Assembly (NCBI GenBank): GCA_964437515.1
Contig: CAYTHB010000023.1
Span: 1 to 39,197, forward strand
DNA length: 39,197 bases
Direction: 5' to 3'
Origin: Sterolibacterium sp964437515
Lineage (GTDB): Bacteria > Pseudomonadota > Gammaproteobacteria > Burkholderiales > Rhodocyclaceae
The notes below the pieces were generated by a model. The model saw only the letters and a list, made by a program, of their open reading frames with translations, did no database searches and was not told the DNA's origin. The position numbers and the translations under genes are program-made. Below are positions 32,507-39,197 of the stretch, one piece after another (within the stretch, counting starts at the first letter, position 1; the number at the start of each line of letters is the position of its first letter).

Positions 32507-34060
32507 TCAATGACTCGTGCCTTCCGAGCGATTGATCTTGTTGAACAGGTTGTATTTCCCCACAGGTTTAGAGGCGGGAATACGTTTTACTTCCCTGAGC
32601 GTCACCGCGTCATACACAATCAGCGCGCCATCGGTTTCCCACAAACTCGCCAAAACATAACGACCATCGCGCGTGAACTCAACGTGAGCCAGCGTCTTAC
32701 CCGGCACGGGGCGGAGCTTCTCCACCACCTCCAACGTGTTTTTATCAATCACCTGCAAGGTATCCTTGGCGGGACTCATCATCGAATCCACCCACGCATA
32801 GCGGCTGTTTTCATGGCTGCGCATGAAGAAACCCGGCCCTAGGGTGGGAATCTGCTTCACGGTTTTCCAGTCCTGCATGTCGATGATGCTGATGACCCCT
32901 TCTTTCAGATTCGGCGAAGCCAGCAGCGTGCGCCCCTGCCATTTCCAGCTGATGCCCGAGCCCAGATGTGGCATCCCCGGCAAGGCGATATCGGCAATCT
33001 TGCGCCGCGCATCCAGATACACCACCTGCCCCTTGCCGCCCTCGCGCGACGCGCCGATTACATGCTCATAACTGGCATCAAAGAAGAAATCATCGAGCAC
33101 ATCATCGAGCAAAGTACGACGCGGATAAAACTGCCCGGGCATGGGATTACCCTCGCCCATGCGGAAGTCATGCACCAGCCCTTCATACACCGGCTCGGCC
33201 TTGGGGTCATAGCTAATCTCCCAGACTTCCGGGATATCCTTCATTGCCGCAATAAAACTCTTGCGCGGTGCGGCATCATAGACAGCAGAAACCCGCGAGG
33301 TTTTATCGCCCTTCTGGTTTGTTGCCGCGATCACCTTCAAGGGCTTGAGATCAGCATCCAGCAACACCAGCGTATGGGGCAAATAATTCGCCGCCAGCAC
33401 ATACTGCCCATCGCCCGACACCGCGACATTGCGCGTATTGATACCGACGCGTATCTCCGCCACGGTTTTCAGATTCCAGATATCAAACTTTGACACCCAG
33501 CCATCACGCGAGGCGAAAAACACATAACGTCCCTCTGGCGTGAACTTGGGCCCACCATGCAACGCGAAACGCGAAGGGAAGCGATGGATGCGTTCCAGCT
33601 TGTCCCCATCCAAAATCGAGACATGATGGTCACCCGCTTCAACCACGATAAACAGATTCATCATGTCGCGCTGGTCAAACAAAGCCACCGGCTTGTTCGG
33701 CAGGCTGCCGGGCGCAGCATATTCAATGCGTGAAGCCGCCATTTGCGCCGCAGTCCAGGTGGGCGCAGGGATGACCGGCGTATAAATCCAATCCACCAAC
33801 TGCTGGATTTCCTCCGCCTTCAGGCTTGCTGAAAAGCCCTGCATTTGTGTGGCTGTCCGCCCCTCGCGCACTGTTTTGAGTGCCTCGGTCTTGCGCAAAC
33901 GCTCAAGGTTTTCCGGCAACAACGCCGGCCCCATGCCGCCCAGACGATCCGCGCCATGGCAGCTCGCACAATGCTGCTGGTACAAGGCCGGTGCATCCGC
34001 AAGCACACTGCTGGACACCGCCAGCCACCCGCATACTGCCCACAGTAAATGCCACTTCAT
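32507..34060 (-). CDS. nirN: NirN, cytochrome c / d1-type beta-propeller (dihydro-heme d1 dehydrogenase)
   Basis: This 517-aa periplasmic protein has a signal peptide (about 1-21), a cytochrome c domain with CASCH (residues 31-35), and an eight-bladed propeller of the cd1 type. In studied pseudomonads NirN introduces the last double bond of heme d1 and can pass the cofactor to NirS. I call it NirN rather than NirS because the segment HCASCHGADRLGGMGPALLP and the position at the end of nirCFDLGHJ match NirN. Its length is also shorter than typical NirS. It overlaps nirJ as ATGA. Confidence 0.9.
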   Translation of the reverse strand: MKWHLLWAVCGWLAVSSSVLADAPALYQQHCASCHGADRLGGMGPALLPENLERLRKTEALKTVREGRTATQMQGFSASLKAEEIQQLVDWIYTPVIPAPTWTAAQMAASRIEYAAPGSLPNKPVALFDQRDMMNLFIVVEAGDHHVSILDGDKLERIHRFPSRFALHGGPKFTPEGRYVFFASRDGWVSKFDIWNLKTVAEIRVGINTRNVAVSGDGQYVLAANYLPHTLVLLDADLKPLKVIAATNQKGDKTSRVSAVYDAAPRKSFIAAMKDIPEVWEISYDPKAEPVYEGLVHDFRMGEGNPMPGQFYPRRTLLDDVLDDFFFDASYEHVIGASREGGKGQVVYLDARRKIADIALPGMPHLGSGISWKWQGRTLLASPNLKEGVISIIDMQDWKTVKQIPTLGPGFFMRSHENSRYAWVDSMMSPAKDTLQVIDKNTLEVVEKLRPVPGKTLAHVEFTRDGRYVLASLWETDGALIVYDAVTLREVKRIPASKPVGKYNLFNKINRSEGTSH

Positions 34061-35262
34061 GACGCCCCCTTTTCAGCCCGCGTCCAAGGCGTGACCTGCA
34101 AGCGCGCCCCACTCGCGCCCTGCGCCACGCCAATTTCCTCATCGCTCAGATAACAGCCCGGGTCTTCCTGCCACGGGTCACCACTCACCTGCTGGGCACG
34201 CACCCTCGTATTGCCGCCGCAGATATCAAAATACGCACATTCGCCACAGCGGCCTTTCACCACACGCGGCCGCTGCTTGAGCCCCGCCATCAAGGGGTCA
34301 GAAGTGTCCTGCCAAATCTCGGAAAAAGCACGCTGGCGCACATTGCCCAGATTGTGATGCCACCACATCGTATCGGGATGCACATTGCCCAGATTATCAA
34401 TGTTGGCGACATTCACCCCGCTCGAATTACCGCCCCATTGCGCCAGCTTGGCATGAATATGTGCTGCCCTTTCAGGAAAATGCTGACGCACCCAATGCAG
34501 CAGGTAAACCCCATCCGCATCGTTATTCCCCGTGGTGAACTCCTTTTCCACACCGCGCCGCAAATAGTCCAGACAGGTATTGAACAACAAATCCATCGCC
34601 TCACGCGTCATGCGATGCTGCGCATCATCTTCACGATGCTTGTTGCCACGCCCGGCGTAGTTGAGGTGCGAGAAATAAAACCGGTCGATATCCTCATCCT
34701 CGATCAAACGCAGCAAGGCGGGCAAGTCGTGGGCATTGTCCTGGGTCAGCGTGAAACGCACGCCGACCTTCAGCCCCAGATCGCGGCACAGACGGATACC
34801 TGCCAGCGAAGCCTCGAACGCCCCCTCGAGACGACGAAATTTGTCATGGGTCGCCTGCATGCCATCGAGGCTCACGCCCACATAATTGAAATCACACTCG
34901 GCGATTTTGTCGATATTATTTTTGTCGATCAGCGTGCCATTCGATGACAGCCCGACATAAAAGCCCATGCGCTTGGCGCGCTTGGCAATCTCAAAAATAT
35001 CCGGGCGCAACAAGGGCTCGCCACCCGACAAAATCAGCACCGGCACACGAAAGCGTTTGAGATCATCCATCACCGCAAAAATCTCATCGGTCGTCAATTC
35101 GCCGGGGAAGTCTTTGTCGGCGGAAATCGAATAGCAATGTTTGCAGGTCAGATTGCAACGCCGGATCAGGTTCCAGATCACCACCGGCGCAGGGGGATTG
35201 CGCTTTTCAGTCAACGGCGTGGGCTGCAACACTTCCTGCAAATATTGAGTAATACGAAACAT
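34057..35262 (-). CDS. nirJ: NirJ, radical SAM heme d1 biosynthesis enzyme
   Basis: This 401-aa radical SAM protein acts on didecarboxysiroheme to replace propionate side chains on the way to heme d1. The radical SAM [4Fe-4S] motif is CNLTCKHC (Cys36, 40, 43), followed by LSGGEPLLRPD. A C-terminal SPASM-like region (CGECAYFDICGG and a later Cys in DPGCYL) should hold a second cluster. The ATG has aaggaa upstream. It lies 9 bases after nirH and overlaps nirN. Confidence 0.95.
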   Translation of the reverse strand: MFRITQYLQEVLQPTPLTEKRNPPAPVVIWNLIRRCNLTCKHCYSISADKDFPGELTTDEIFAVMDDLKRFRVPVLILSGGEPLLRPDIFEIAKRAKRMGFYVGLSSNGTLIDKNNIDKIAECDFNYVGVSLDGMQATHDKFRRLEGAFEASLAGIRLCRDLGLKVGVRFTLTQDNAHDLPALLRLIEDEDIDRFYFSHLNYAGRGNKHREDDAQHRMTREAMDLLFNTCLDYLRRGVEKEFTTGNNDADGVYLLHWVRQHFPERAAHIHAKLAQWGGNSSGVNVANIDNLGNVHPDTMWWHHNLGNVRQRAFSEIWQDTSDPLMAGLKQRPRVVKGRCGECAYFDICGGNTRVRAQQVSGDPWQEDPGCYLSDEEIGVAQGASGARLQVTPWTRAEKGAS

Positions 35263-35271
35263 GAGATTTCC

Positions 35272-35769
35272 TTAATCGGTCAAACGCAATCCAGTTTTTT
35301 TGAGGATGCGCGTACTGTAGAGCACATCGCGAGCCGCGCAGGCATCACCCAGCAAGGCCTCAATCTGCGCCACTTTCACCGCCACTTCGGTGCGGTCACT
35401 GCCATGCACCATGGCAAACAGGTTGTACGGCCACAACGGCAGACGACGGGGACGACGATAGCAATGCGTGACGAAATCCAACCGCCCCACCGCCGCACCC
35501 AGCGCATCAATTCGGGCATCATCCACATCCCACACCGACATGCCATTGGCGGTATAACCAATCGCATAATGGTTCGGCACTGCGCCAATACGTCGAATCA
35601 CGCCCACGGCAAGCAAGTGCTGCAAACGTGCCTGCACCTCTGCGCCGCTCAAGCCCAATGCCTGCCCCACCGCATCGTAAGGCCGCGCCACCAGCGGCAA
35701 GCCACCCTGAGTCGCCTTGATGAGCGCGCGATCGGTCACATCCATTTCATGAATCTCATTCATGCTCAT
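35272..35769 (-). CDS. nirH: NirH, siroheme decarboxylase subunit
   Basis: This 165-aa Lrp/AsnC-like protein is one of the NirDLGH set that removes two carboxyl groups from siroheme. The conserved CYRRPRRLPLWPYNLFAMVHG matches the C-terminal half of the NirDL fusion (CYRRGRDLPAWPYNLYCMIHG). The N-terminal winged-helix-like part retains the Lrp fold, but no DNA-binding role is expected. Its start overlaps the nirG stop as ATGA; a second ATG at 35763 is possible. Confidence 0.92.
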   Translation of the reverse strand: MSMNEIHEMDVTDRALIKATQGGLPLVARPYDAVGQALGLSGAEVQARLQHLLAVGVIRRIGAVPNHYAIGYTANGMSVWDVDDARIDALGAAVGRLDFVTHCYRRPRRLPLWPYNLFAMVHGSDRTEVAVKVAQIEALLGDACAARDVLYSTRILKKTGLRLTD

Positions 35770-36245
35770 GCCTGTAATTTCATCTCGACAAAATACTCAC
35801 GTTCCTTAGGAAAAGCCTGCACCTCCAAACCCGTCGCGGCCTCGATACGGGCAATCGCCTGGGCGATCCCTGCAGGGGTTTCCGTCGCCAAAACAAACCA
35901 CATATTGAGCACATGCTCACGCCGATAGTTGTGTGCCACCTCCGCCAGCGCATTGACCCGCTGCGCCACCTCATCAAAGCGTGCCTCGGGTACAGCCAGT
36001 GCCGCGAGGACAAATGCGCCACCCATACGCTCGACCTGCATCATCGGCCCGAAACGGGTGAGCACGCGACGTTCAAGCAATGCCTTGAGACGACTGAGCA
36101 ATTCGGCCTCAGACAAGTCCAGCGATGCCGCCACCACACGATACGGCTCGTCACAAATCGGAAAATCGCCTTGCAAGGCATTGATGATGCGTCGATCCAG
36201 CGTATCCAACGGCTGTCTTGCCGACAAAGCCGGTTGTTCAGACAT
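35766..36245 (-). CDS. nirG: NirG, siroheme decarboxylase subunit
   Basis: This 159-aa Lrp-like protein is the partner of NirH in siroheme decarboxylation. I chose the ATG at 36245; the frame is open upstream only within nirDL. HNYRREHVLNMWFVLA corresponds to HNYEREHVWNLWFVAT in the N-terminal half of NirDL. The His and Arg residues of this motif are implicated in catalysis in the family. The gene overlaps the end of nirDL by 8 bases and nirH by 4. Confidence 0.92.
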   Translation of the reverse strand: MSEQPALSARQPLDTLDRRIINALQGDFPICDEPYRVVAASLDLSEAELLSRLKALLERRVLTRFGPMMQVERMGGAFVLAALAVPEARFDEVAQRVNALAEVAHNYRREHVLNMWFVLATETPAGIAQAIARIEAATGLEVQAFPKEREYFVEMKLQA

Positions 36246-37284
36246 GTACCACCCTCCCCGGTTCTGCGTCCTCATAATCCAGATAATCCACATAGCGCGC
36301 CCCGCGCTGCTTGTAACGGCGCAAGGAAAACAATACCGATTGTGGGTAGCCCGCCAAGCCAATCTGCCTGTTGATATCGACCACCTTGGCCTCAACCTCG
36401 TCACGCGCCCGGCCATGGATCATGCAATACAGGTTATAAGGCCAGGCTGGCAAATCGCGGCCACGCCGATAACACAATGTCACCTCCGGCAAAGCAGCCA
36501 ACTGCTGCCCCAGCACCGAGACAGCCTCATCCGGCACATCCCATACGCACATGGCATTGGCCGTCCAGCCCAGCTCATGGTGGCGCACCACCACCCCCAA
36601 CCTTTTGACCCAGCCCCGCTGCTGCCAGTCCGCCAATCGCTGCAACACCGTGTCTTCATCCAAGCCGGAAAACTCCGCCAAACGCGCATACGGATGCGCC
36701 TCCAGACTGAGCCCTTCCTGCAAGGCCGCCATCAGACGCGCATCATCCGGAGCCGGTTGCCAGAGGCTATCCGGCAATTCAGCGGGGCGTGTCTGGACTT
36801 GTTTGGGCTGCACCCCTTGCAAATCAAAACCGAGATCGATGTGAAACTCTTCGAGCAAGGGCAAACGAATCAAGGGACAAGCCGATTGTTCAGCAATCTG
36901 CTGCAAAACACGCTCCAGATGTGCAGCATTCGGCGCGGTAGCGACAAACCACAGATTCCACACATGCTCACGTTCGTAATTGTGATTGACCTCGGCATAA
37001 GCACTCACCTCATCCGCTACTGCATCCAGTCGCGCGGGCGGTACCGCCAGTGCTGCCAAGGTACTCGCGCCCATGCGACGTGGCGAAAACACCGCACCCA
37101 CCCGGCTCACCACTCCCTCTATTTGCAAACGCTGCAAGGCCTCCAGCACATCCAGTTCATCGACCTCCAGTTGCCGCGCCAACTCGGCAAAGGGTGCCGT
37201 CGTCAGGGGAAAATCGCGCTGAAATTCGTTAAGCAAACGAAAGTCCAGTGCCGACAACGATGCAGTGATGGTGCTCTCGCTCAA
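36238..37284 (-). CDS. nirDL: NirDL, fused siroheme decarboxylase
   Basis: This 348-aa protein is a head-to-tail fusion of two Lrp-like units, NirD and NirL, which form a siroheme decarboxylase in heme d1 synthesis. The first half holds HNYEREHVWNLWFV (about residues 95-108) and the second CYRRGRDLPAWPYNLYCMIHG (about 269-289), with a Pro/Gln-rich linker around residues 160-175. The start is a TTG at 37284 that overlaps the nirF stop (TTGA); gagg lies about 11 bases upstream. NirG and NirH repeat the same two-unit design as separate proteins. Confidence 0.92.
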   Translation of the reverse strand: MSESTITASLSALDFRLLNEFQRDFPLTTAPFAELARQLEVDELDVLEALQRLQIEGVVSRVGAVFSPRRMGASTLAALAVPPARLDAVADEVSAYAEVNHNYEREHVWNLWFVATAPNAAHLERVLQQIAEQSACPLIRLPLLEEFHIDLGFDLQGVQPKQVQTRPAELPDSLWQPAPDDARLMAALQEGLSLEAHPYARLAEFSGLDEDTVLQRLADWQQRGWVKRLGVVVRHHELGWTANAMCVWDVPDEAVSVLGQQLAALPEVTLCYRRGRDLPAWPYNLYCMIHGRARDEVEAKVVDINRQIGLAGYPQSVLFSLRRYKQRGARYVDYLDYEDAEPGRVVHV

Positions 37285-38480
37285 AACCCGATCCTCGCGG
37301 CGCGTGAGGTGAAGAAAATGCCCGAAGGCGAAGCCAAGGGCAATTCGCCCAACTTGCGGAAACTCGCCGTGTCGTACATCACCACGCGCTGATCGTCACG
37401 CGCCGAAATCCACACCGCCTCACCGCGCGGCGTAAATTCCATATGCAGCACCGCTTTACCCGGTGCGAGCGTTTCAACGATGCGATTTTCCAGCGTATCA
37501 ATCACCTGCACCCGACCATAATCCGGGAAAGCAAAATTCACCCACACCTGCCGCCCATCCGGTCGCGCCATCACGAAAACCGGCTGCCCCTGCACAGGAA
37601 TCCGCCCGACCTCCTGCCAGTGCGTGGTATCCACGACCAACACTTCATGCCGCCCGATTGCTGGCAAATACGCACGATTCCCGGCCACCGACCAACCACG
37701 CAAATGTGGCATTTTATAAACGGGCAAAGGCTGCTCGCCGCGCCCATAACCCGCCAGTATCTTGCGCGCGCCCTGTTCCGGCTTCCACAAATCAAGCAAT
37801 GCCACACCGTCTTCGCCAAACAAACCTGCGAGGTAGTAACGTCCATTCGGGGTCACCAAGGCATCGTAAGGCTGTTTGCCGATATTCTTGAACTTGGTCA
37901 GCTGCGGCTGCCGGGGCTCTGCCAGATCGGCGACCCAGATTTCACCCGCATCAAACAGAGCATAAACAAAACGGTTACCCGGCAAATCCGCCAGCCCGAC
38001 CACCTTGGAAGTCTTGCCCTCATCGCCATAACGCGCCGGAATATCGGCGAGCAATTCCAGCGTTTGCGCGTCAAACGCCTTGATCCCGCCCGGCTCATAA
38101 TTCTGCGCCACGACCAACCGGCCATCCTGCGAAATTGCCCCGCCAATACTATTCCCCGCCTGCACAATACGTCGCTCGATACGCTGTCCCAGCAAATCCA
38201 CTTTAGACAAGCCACCATCACGCCCAAACACATAGGCATAACGGCCATCGCGGGCATAGACCACCGAAGCATGCGACAAATCGCCCAGCCCCTCGACCGC
38301 CCCCAGCACGCTGCGCGCCGTCGTATCCACCACCGCCACACGACCACTGGCGCGCTCGATCACCACGCCCAGATCACCCGTGCCGCGCAAGGGCTGCTGC
38401 GCGCAAGCGACCAGCAAACCCAGCACACAACCCTGTAGCAGACTGCCCTTCAGATTTCGTGTCTTGAACAATCGCACCAT
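37281..38480 (-). CDS. nirF: NirF, periplasmic heme d1 biosynthesis lipoprotein
   Basis: This 399-aa beta-propeller protein is related to the d1 domain of NirS and NirN but lacks a cytochrome c domain. A lipobox LVAC puts the lipidation site at Cys26, so it is a membrane-anchored periplasmic lipoprotein. NirF acts at a late step of heme d1 formation and interacts with NirN and NirS in Pseudomonas. It starts 4 bases after nirC and overlaps nirDL. Confidence 0.93.
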   Translation of the reverse strand: MVRLFKTRNLKGSLLQGCVLGLLVACAQQPLRGTGDLGVVIERASGRVAVVDTTARSVLGAVEGLGDLSHASVVYARDGRYAYVFGRDGGLSKVDLLGQRIERRIVQAGNSIGGAISQDGRLVVAQNYEPGGIKAFDAQTLELLADIPARYGDEGKTSKVVGLADLPGNRFVYALFDAGEIWVADLAEPRQPQLTKFKNIGKQPYDALVTPNGRYYLAGLFGEDGVALLDLWKPEQGARKILAGYGRGEQPLPVYKMPHLRGWSVAGNRAYLPAIGRHEVLVVDTTHWQEVGRIPVQGQPVFVMARPDGRQVWVNFAFPDYGRVQVIDTLENRIVETLAPGKAVLHMEFTPRGEAVWISARDDQRVVMYDTASFRKLGELPLASPSGIFFTSRAARIGF

Positions 38481-38484
38481 TCCA

Positions 38485-38883
38485 TCACTCCTGCGGAAAA
38501 CCCGTCAACAAACGCGCCACAATCCACTCGGCTTCCTGTTCGGTGATGATCGCGCTCCACGGCGGCATCGCCGTTCCCGGCCGACCCTGCATGACCGTAG
38601 CGACCAAGCCATCCACCGGCTTGTCACGCAATGCCTCGGGCAGCAAGGGCGAACCCAACCCTCCCTTCAAGCTCATGCCATGACAGGAGCCGCAATCCTG
38701 ACGCACCATGCGGATGAGCTCTGTCTGGCGTTGCTTTGATACCGTTCCTGATACGGTCGCCACCGTCATCACAGGCACAGCATCCGTCGCTCGCGCAATC
38801 GAAACTGCCATGCCCGATACGAAAAGAACAAAAAGAACGAAACAAGTAGAGGCAATCACAAGCCTCTGCCACTGGACGAACAT
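38485..38883 (-). CDS. nirC: NirC, periplasmic c-type cytochrome
   Basis: This 132-aa monoheme cytochrome c has an N-terminal signal/anchor helix (about residues 8-32) and the heme site CGSCH (Cys64, Cys67, His68). A likely Met ligand is in GTAMPPWSAI. NirC can supply electrons to NirS or help late heme d1 steps. The ATG has gaggtg about 10 bases upstream. It is the first gene of the operon nirC-F-DL-G-H-J-N plus the Val/Gly-rich gene. nirS and nirM, often just upstream, are not next to it; a tRNA gene is. Confidence 0.88.
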   Translation of the reverse strand: MFVQWQRLVIASTCFVLFVLFVSGMAVSIARATDAVPVMTVATVSGTVSKQRQTELIRMVRQDCGSCHGMSLKGGLGSPLLPEALRDKPVDGLVATVMQGRPGTAMPPWSAIITEQEAEWIVARLLTGFPQE

Positions 38884-38925
38884 GCTGATGACACCTCAAA
38901 TCAAATGTAAGTGTTTGTAAGCGTC

Positions 38926-38967
38926 ATTCTACGCATGGGCTTCACGCTCGAACATGACGCGGGTCAA
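38926..38967 (-). promoter_or_regulatory. DNR/NNR-type promoter of the nirC operon
   Basis: On the minus strand TTGAC-CCGC-GTCAT (38954-38967) matches the NO-responsive DNR/NNR form TTGAC-N4-GTCAA at 9 of 10 positions. With its centre at -41.5, transcription would start near 38919. TAGAAT (38926-38931) then falls exactly at -12 to -7, giving a leader of about 36 bases before nirC. Confidence 0.75.
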
Positions 38968-39021
38968 GCAACTCAGCATGACGAGCAGGGCATCGTCAGC
39001 TACCATGGCGAGTCTAGGAAA

Positions 39022-39062
39022 CAAAAAAGCCCGCGCCAGAAAAGGCCACGGGCTTGTTTTTT
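39022..39062. terminator. Bidirectional intrinsic terminator between tRNA-Val and nirC
   Basis: A stem made of aaaaagcccgcgcc and ggccacgggctt, with one mismatch, is flanked by an A-run on the left and a T-run on the right. It can therefore end transcription in either direction. For the minus-strand tRNA gene it separates the tRNA transcript from the nir promoter. Confidence 0.8.
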
Positions 39063-39114
39063 ATCGCGACGTTGCTGCTCTTGCAAACAAAACAACGATC
39101 AACGACTTTCAGAT

Positions 39115-39151
39115 ACCAACTTACTGAATAAGCTTATTCAGAAAAGTTGGT
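39115..39151. repeat. Long palindrome touching the tRNA 3' end
   Basis: CTGAATAAGCTTATTCAG (39124-39141) is a perfect 18-bp palindrome. Arms accaactt (39115-39122) and aagttggt (39144-39151) extend it with a small internal asymmetry. The right arm includes the CCA end of the tRNA gene, so in RNA the tRNA 3' end could pair with the trailer. Confidence 0.8.
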
Positions 39152-39197
39152 AGGCGCGATTGGACTCGAACCAACGACCCCCACCATGTCAAGGTGG
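39148..39197 (-). tRNA. tRNA-Val (GAC), partial
   Basis: This is the 3' two-thirds of a tRNA on the minus strand, cut by the window edge. The anticodon arm reads CCACC-TTGACAT-GGTGG with anticodon GAC (valine). The T arm is GTTGG-TTCGAGT-CCAAT, the acceptor 3' strand is CGCGCCT followed by A, and CCA is encoded. The D arm and the acceptor 5' strand lie outside. Confidence 0.93.

Noticed and set aside
32507..34060. Reading this cytochrome c/d1-propeller gene as nirS
   Set aside because: Its length, position at the end of nirCFDLGHJ and cytochrome-domain sequence fit NirN better.
35929..37392. 487-aa open frame on the + strand opposite nirG/nirDL/nirF
   Set aside because: It is antisense to three overlapping, well-supported nir genes and its product has no recognisable motif; long antisense frames are common in GC-rich coding DNA.

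Overview
The window reads as chromosomal DNA of a denitrifying betaproteobacterium. Supporting signs are the moderately high GC content, an rnf cluster followed by nth, divergent trmJ/suhB, a DUF1841 gene, clade I (Tat-type) nosZ, and a nirCF(DL)GHJN heme d1 operon with a fused nirDL gene. A Rhodocyclales- or Nitrosomonadales-like relative is my best guess; there is no rRNA to settle it.

Layout. 1-3349 (+): the end of an rnf operon (rnfC partial, rnfD, rnfG, rnfE), a flavin/Fe-S membrane electron-transfer complex. 3468-5671: an AT-rich secreted orphan gene and a PilZ-fused chemoreceptor, lying between rnfE and nth, which adjoin each other in enterobacteria. 5737-14432 (+): nth, a DUF1841 gene, a MoxR ATPase, a large sensor protein with substrate-binding, PAS and GGDEF domains, a CoxE-like VWA protein, and an orphan NosR paralogue. 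14447-17596: a repeat-rich accessory island holding a pseudo-FGE (SUMF1) protein, a thioesterase and a tiny Ala/Pro-rich secreted protein. It contains a 106-bp perfect inverted repeat pair about 2.5 kb apart, a 244-bp MITE-like element and a second inverted pair of 46-bp repeats. 17677-22242: housekeeping genes trmJ, suhB, a cyclic-peptide-type ABC exporter, and prfB with its programmed +1 frameshift.

22260-31761 (-): the nos region. It comprises nosZ as its own unit, then nosR-nosD-nosF-nosY-nosL followed by two unrecognised small genes and a second NosL-domain gene, tightly packed and probably one operon. 31998-38883 (-): the heme d1 operon nirC-nirF-nirDL-nirG-nirH-nirJ-nirN plus a downstream Val/Gly-rich secreted protein of unknown function. 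nirS, nirM and nirE are not in the window. A partial tRNA-Val(GAC) closes the right edge.

Working together. Three FNR/DNR-type boxes sit upstream of nosZ, nosR and nirC, each with a suitably spaced -10, so nitrite and nitrous oxide reduction are probably co-induced by low oxygen and/or NO. Heme d1 is made by NirDL/G/H (siroheme decarboxylation), NirJ (radical SAM) and NirF/NirN/NirC (periplasmic late steps). NosZ reduces N2O, NosR is linked to electron supply and expression, and NosDFY/L mature the copper centre. The most interesting unexplained items are the two unknown genes between the two NosL proteins, the secreted protein at the end of the nir operon, a lipobox-like motif in the Tat signal of NosZ, the orphan NosR with an altered flavinylation motif, and the repeat-flanked island.
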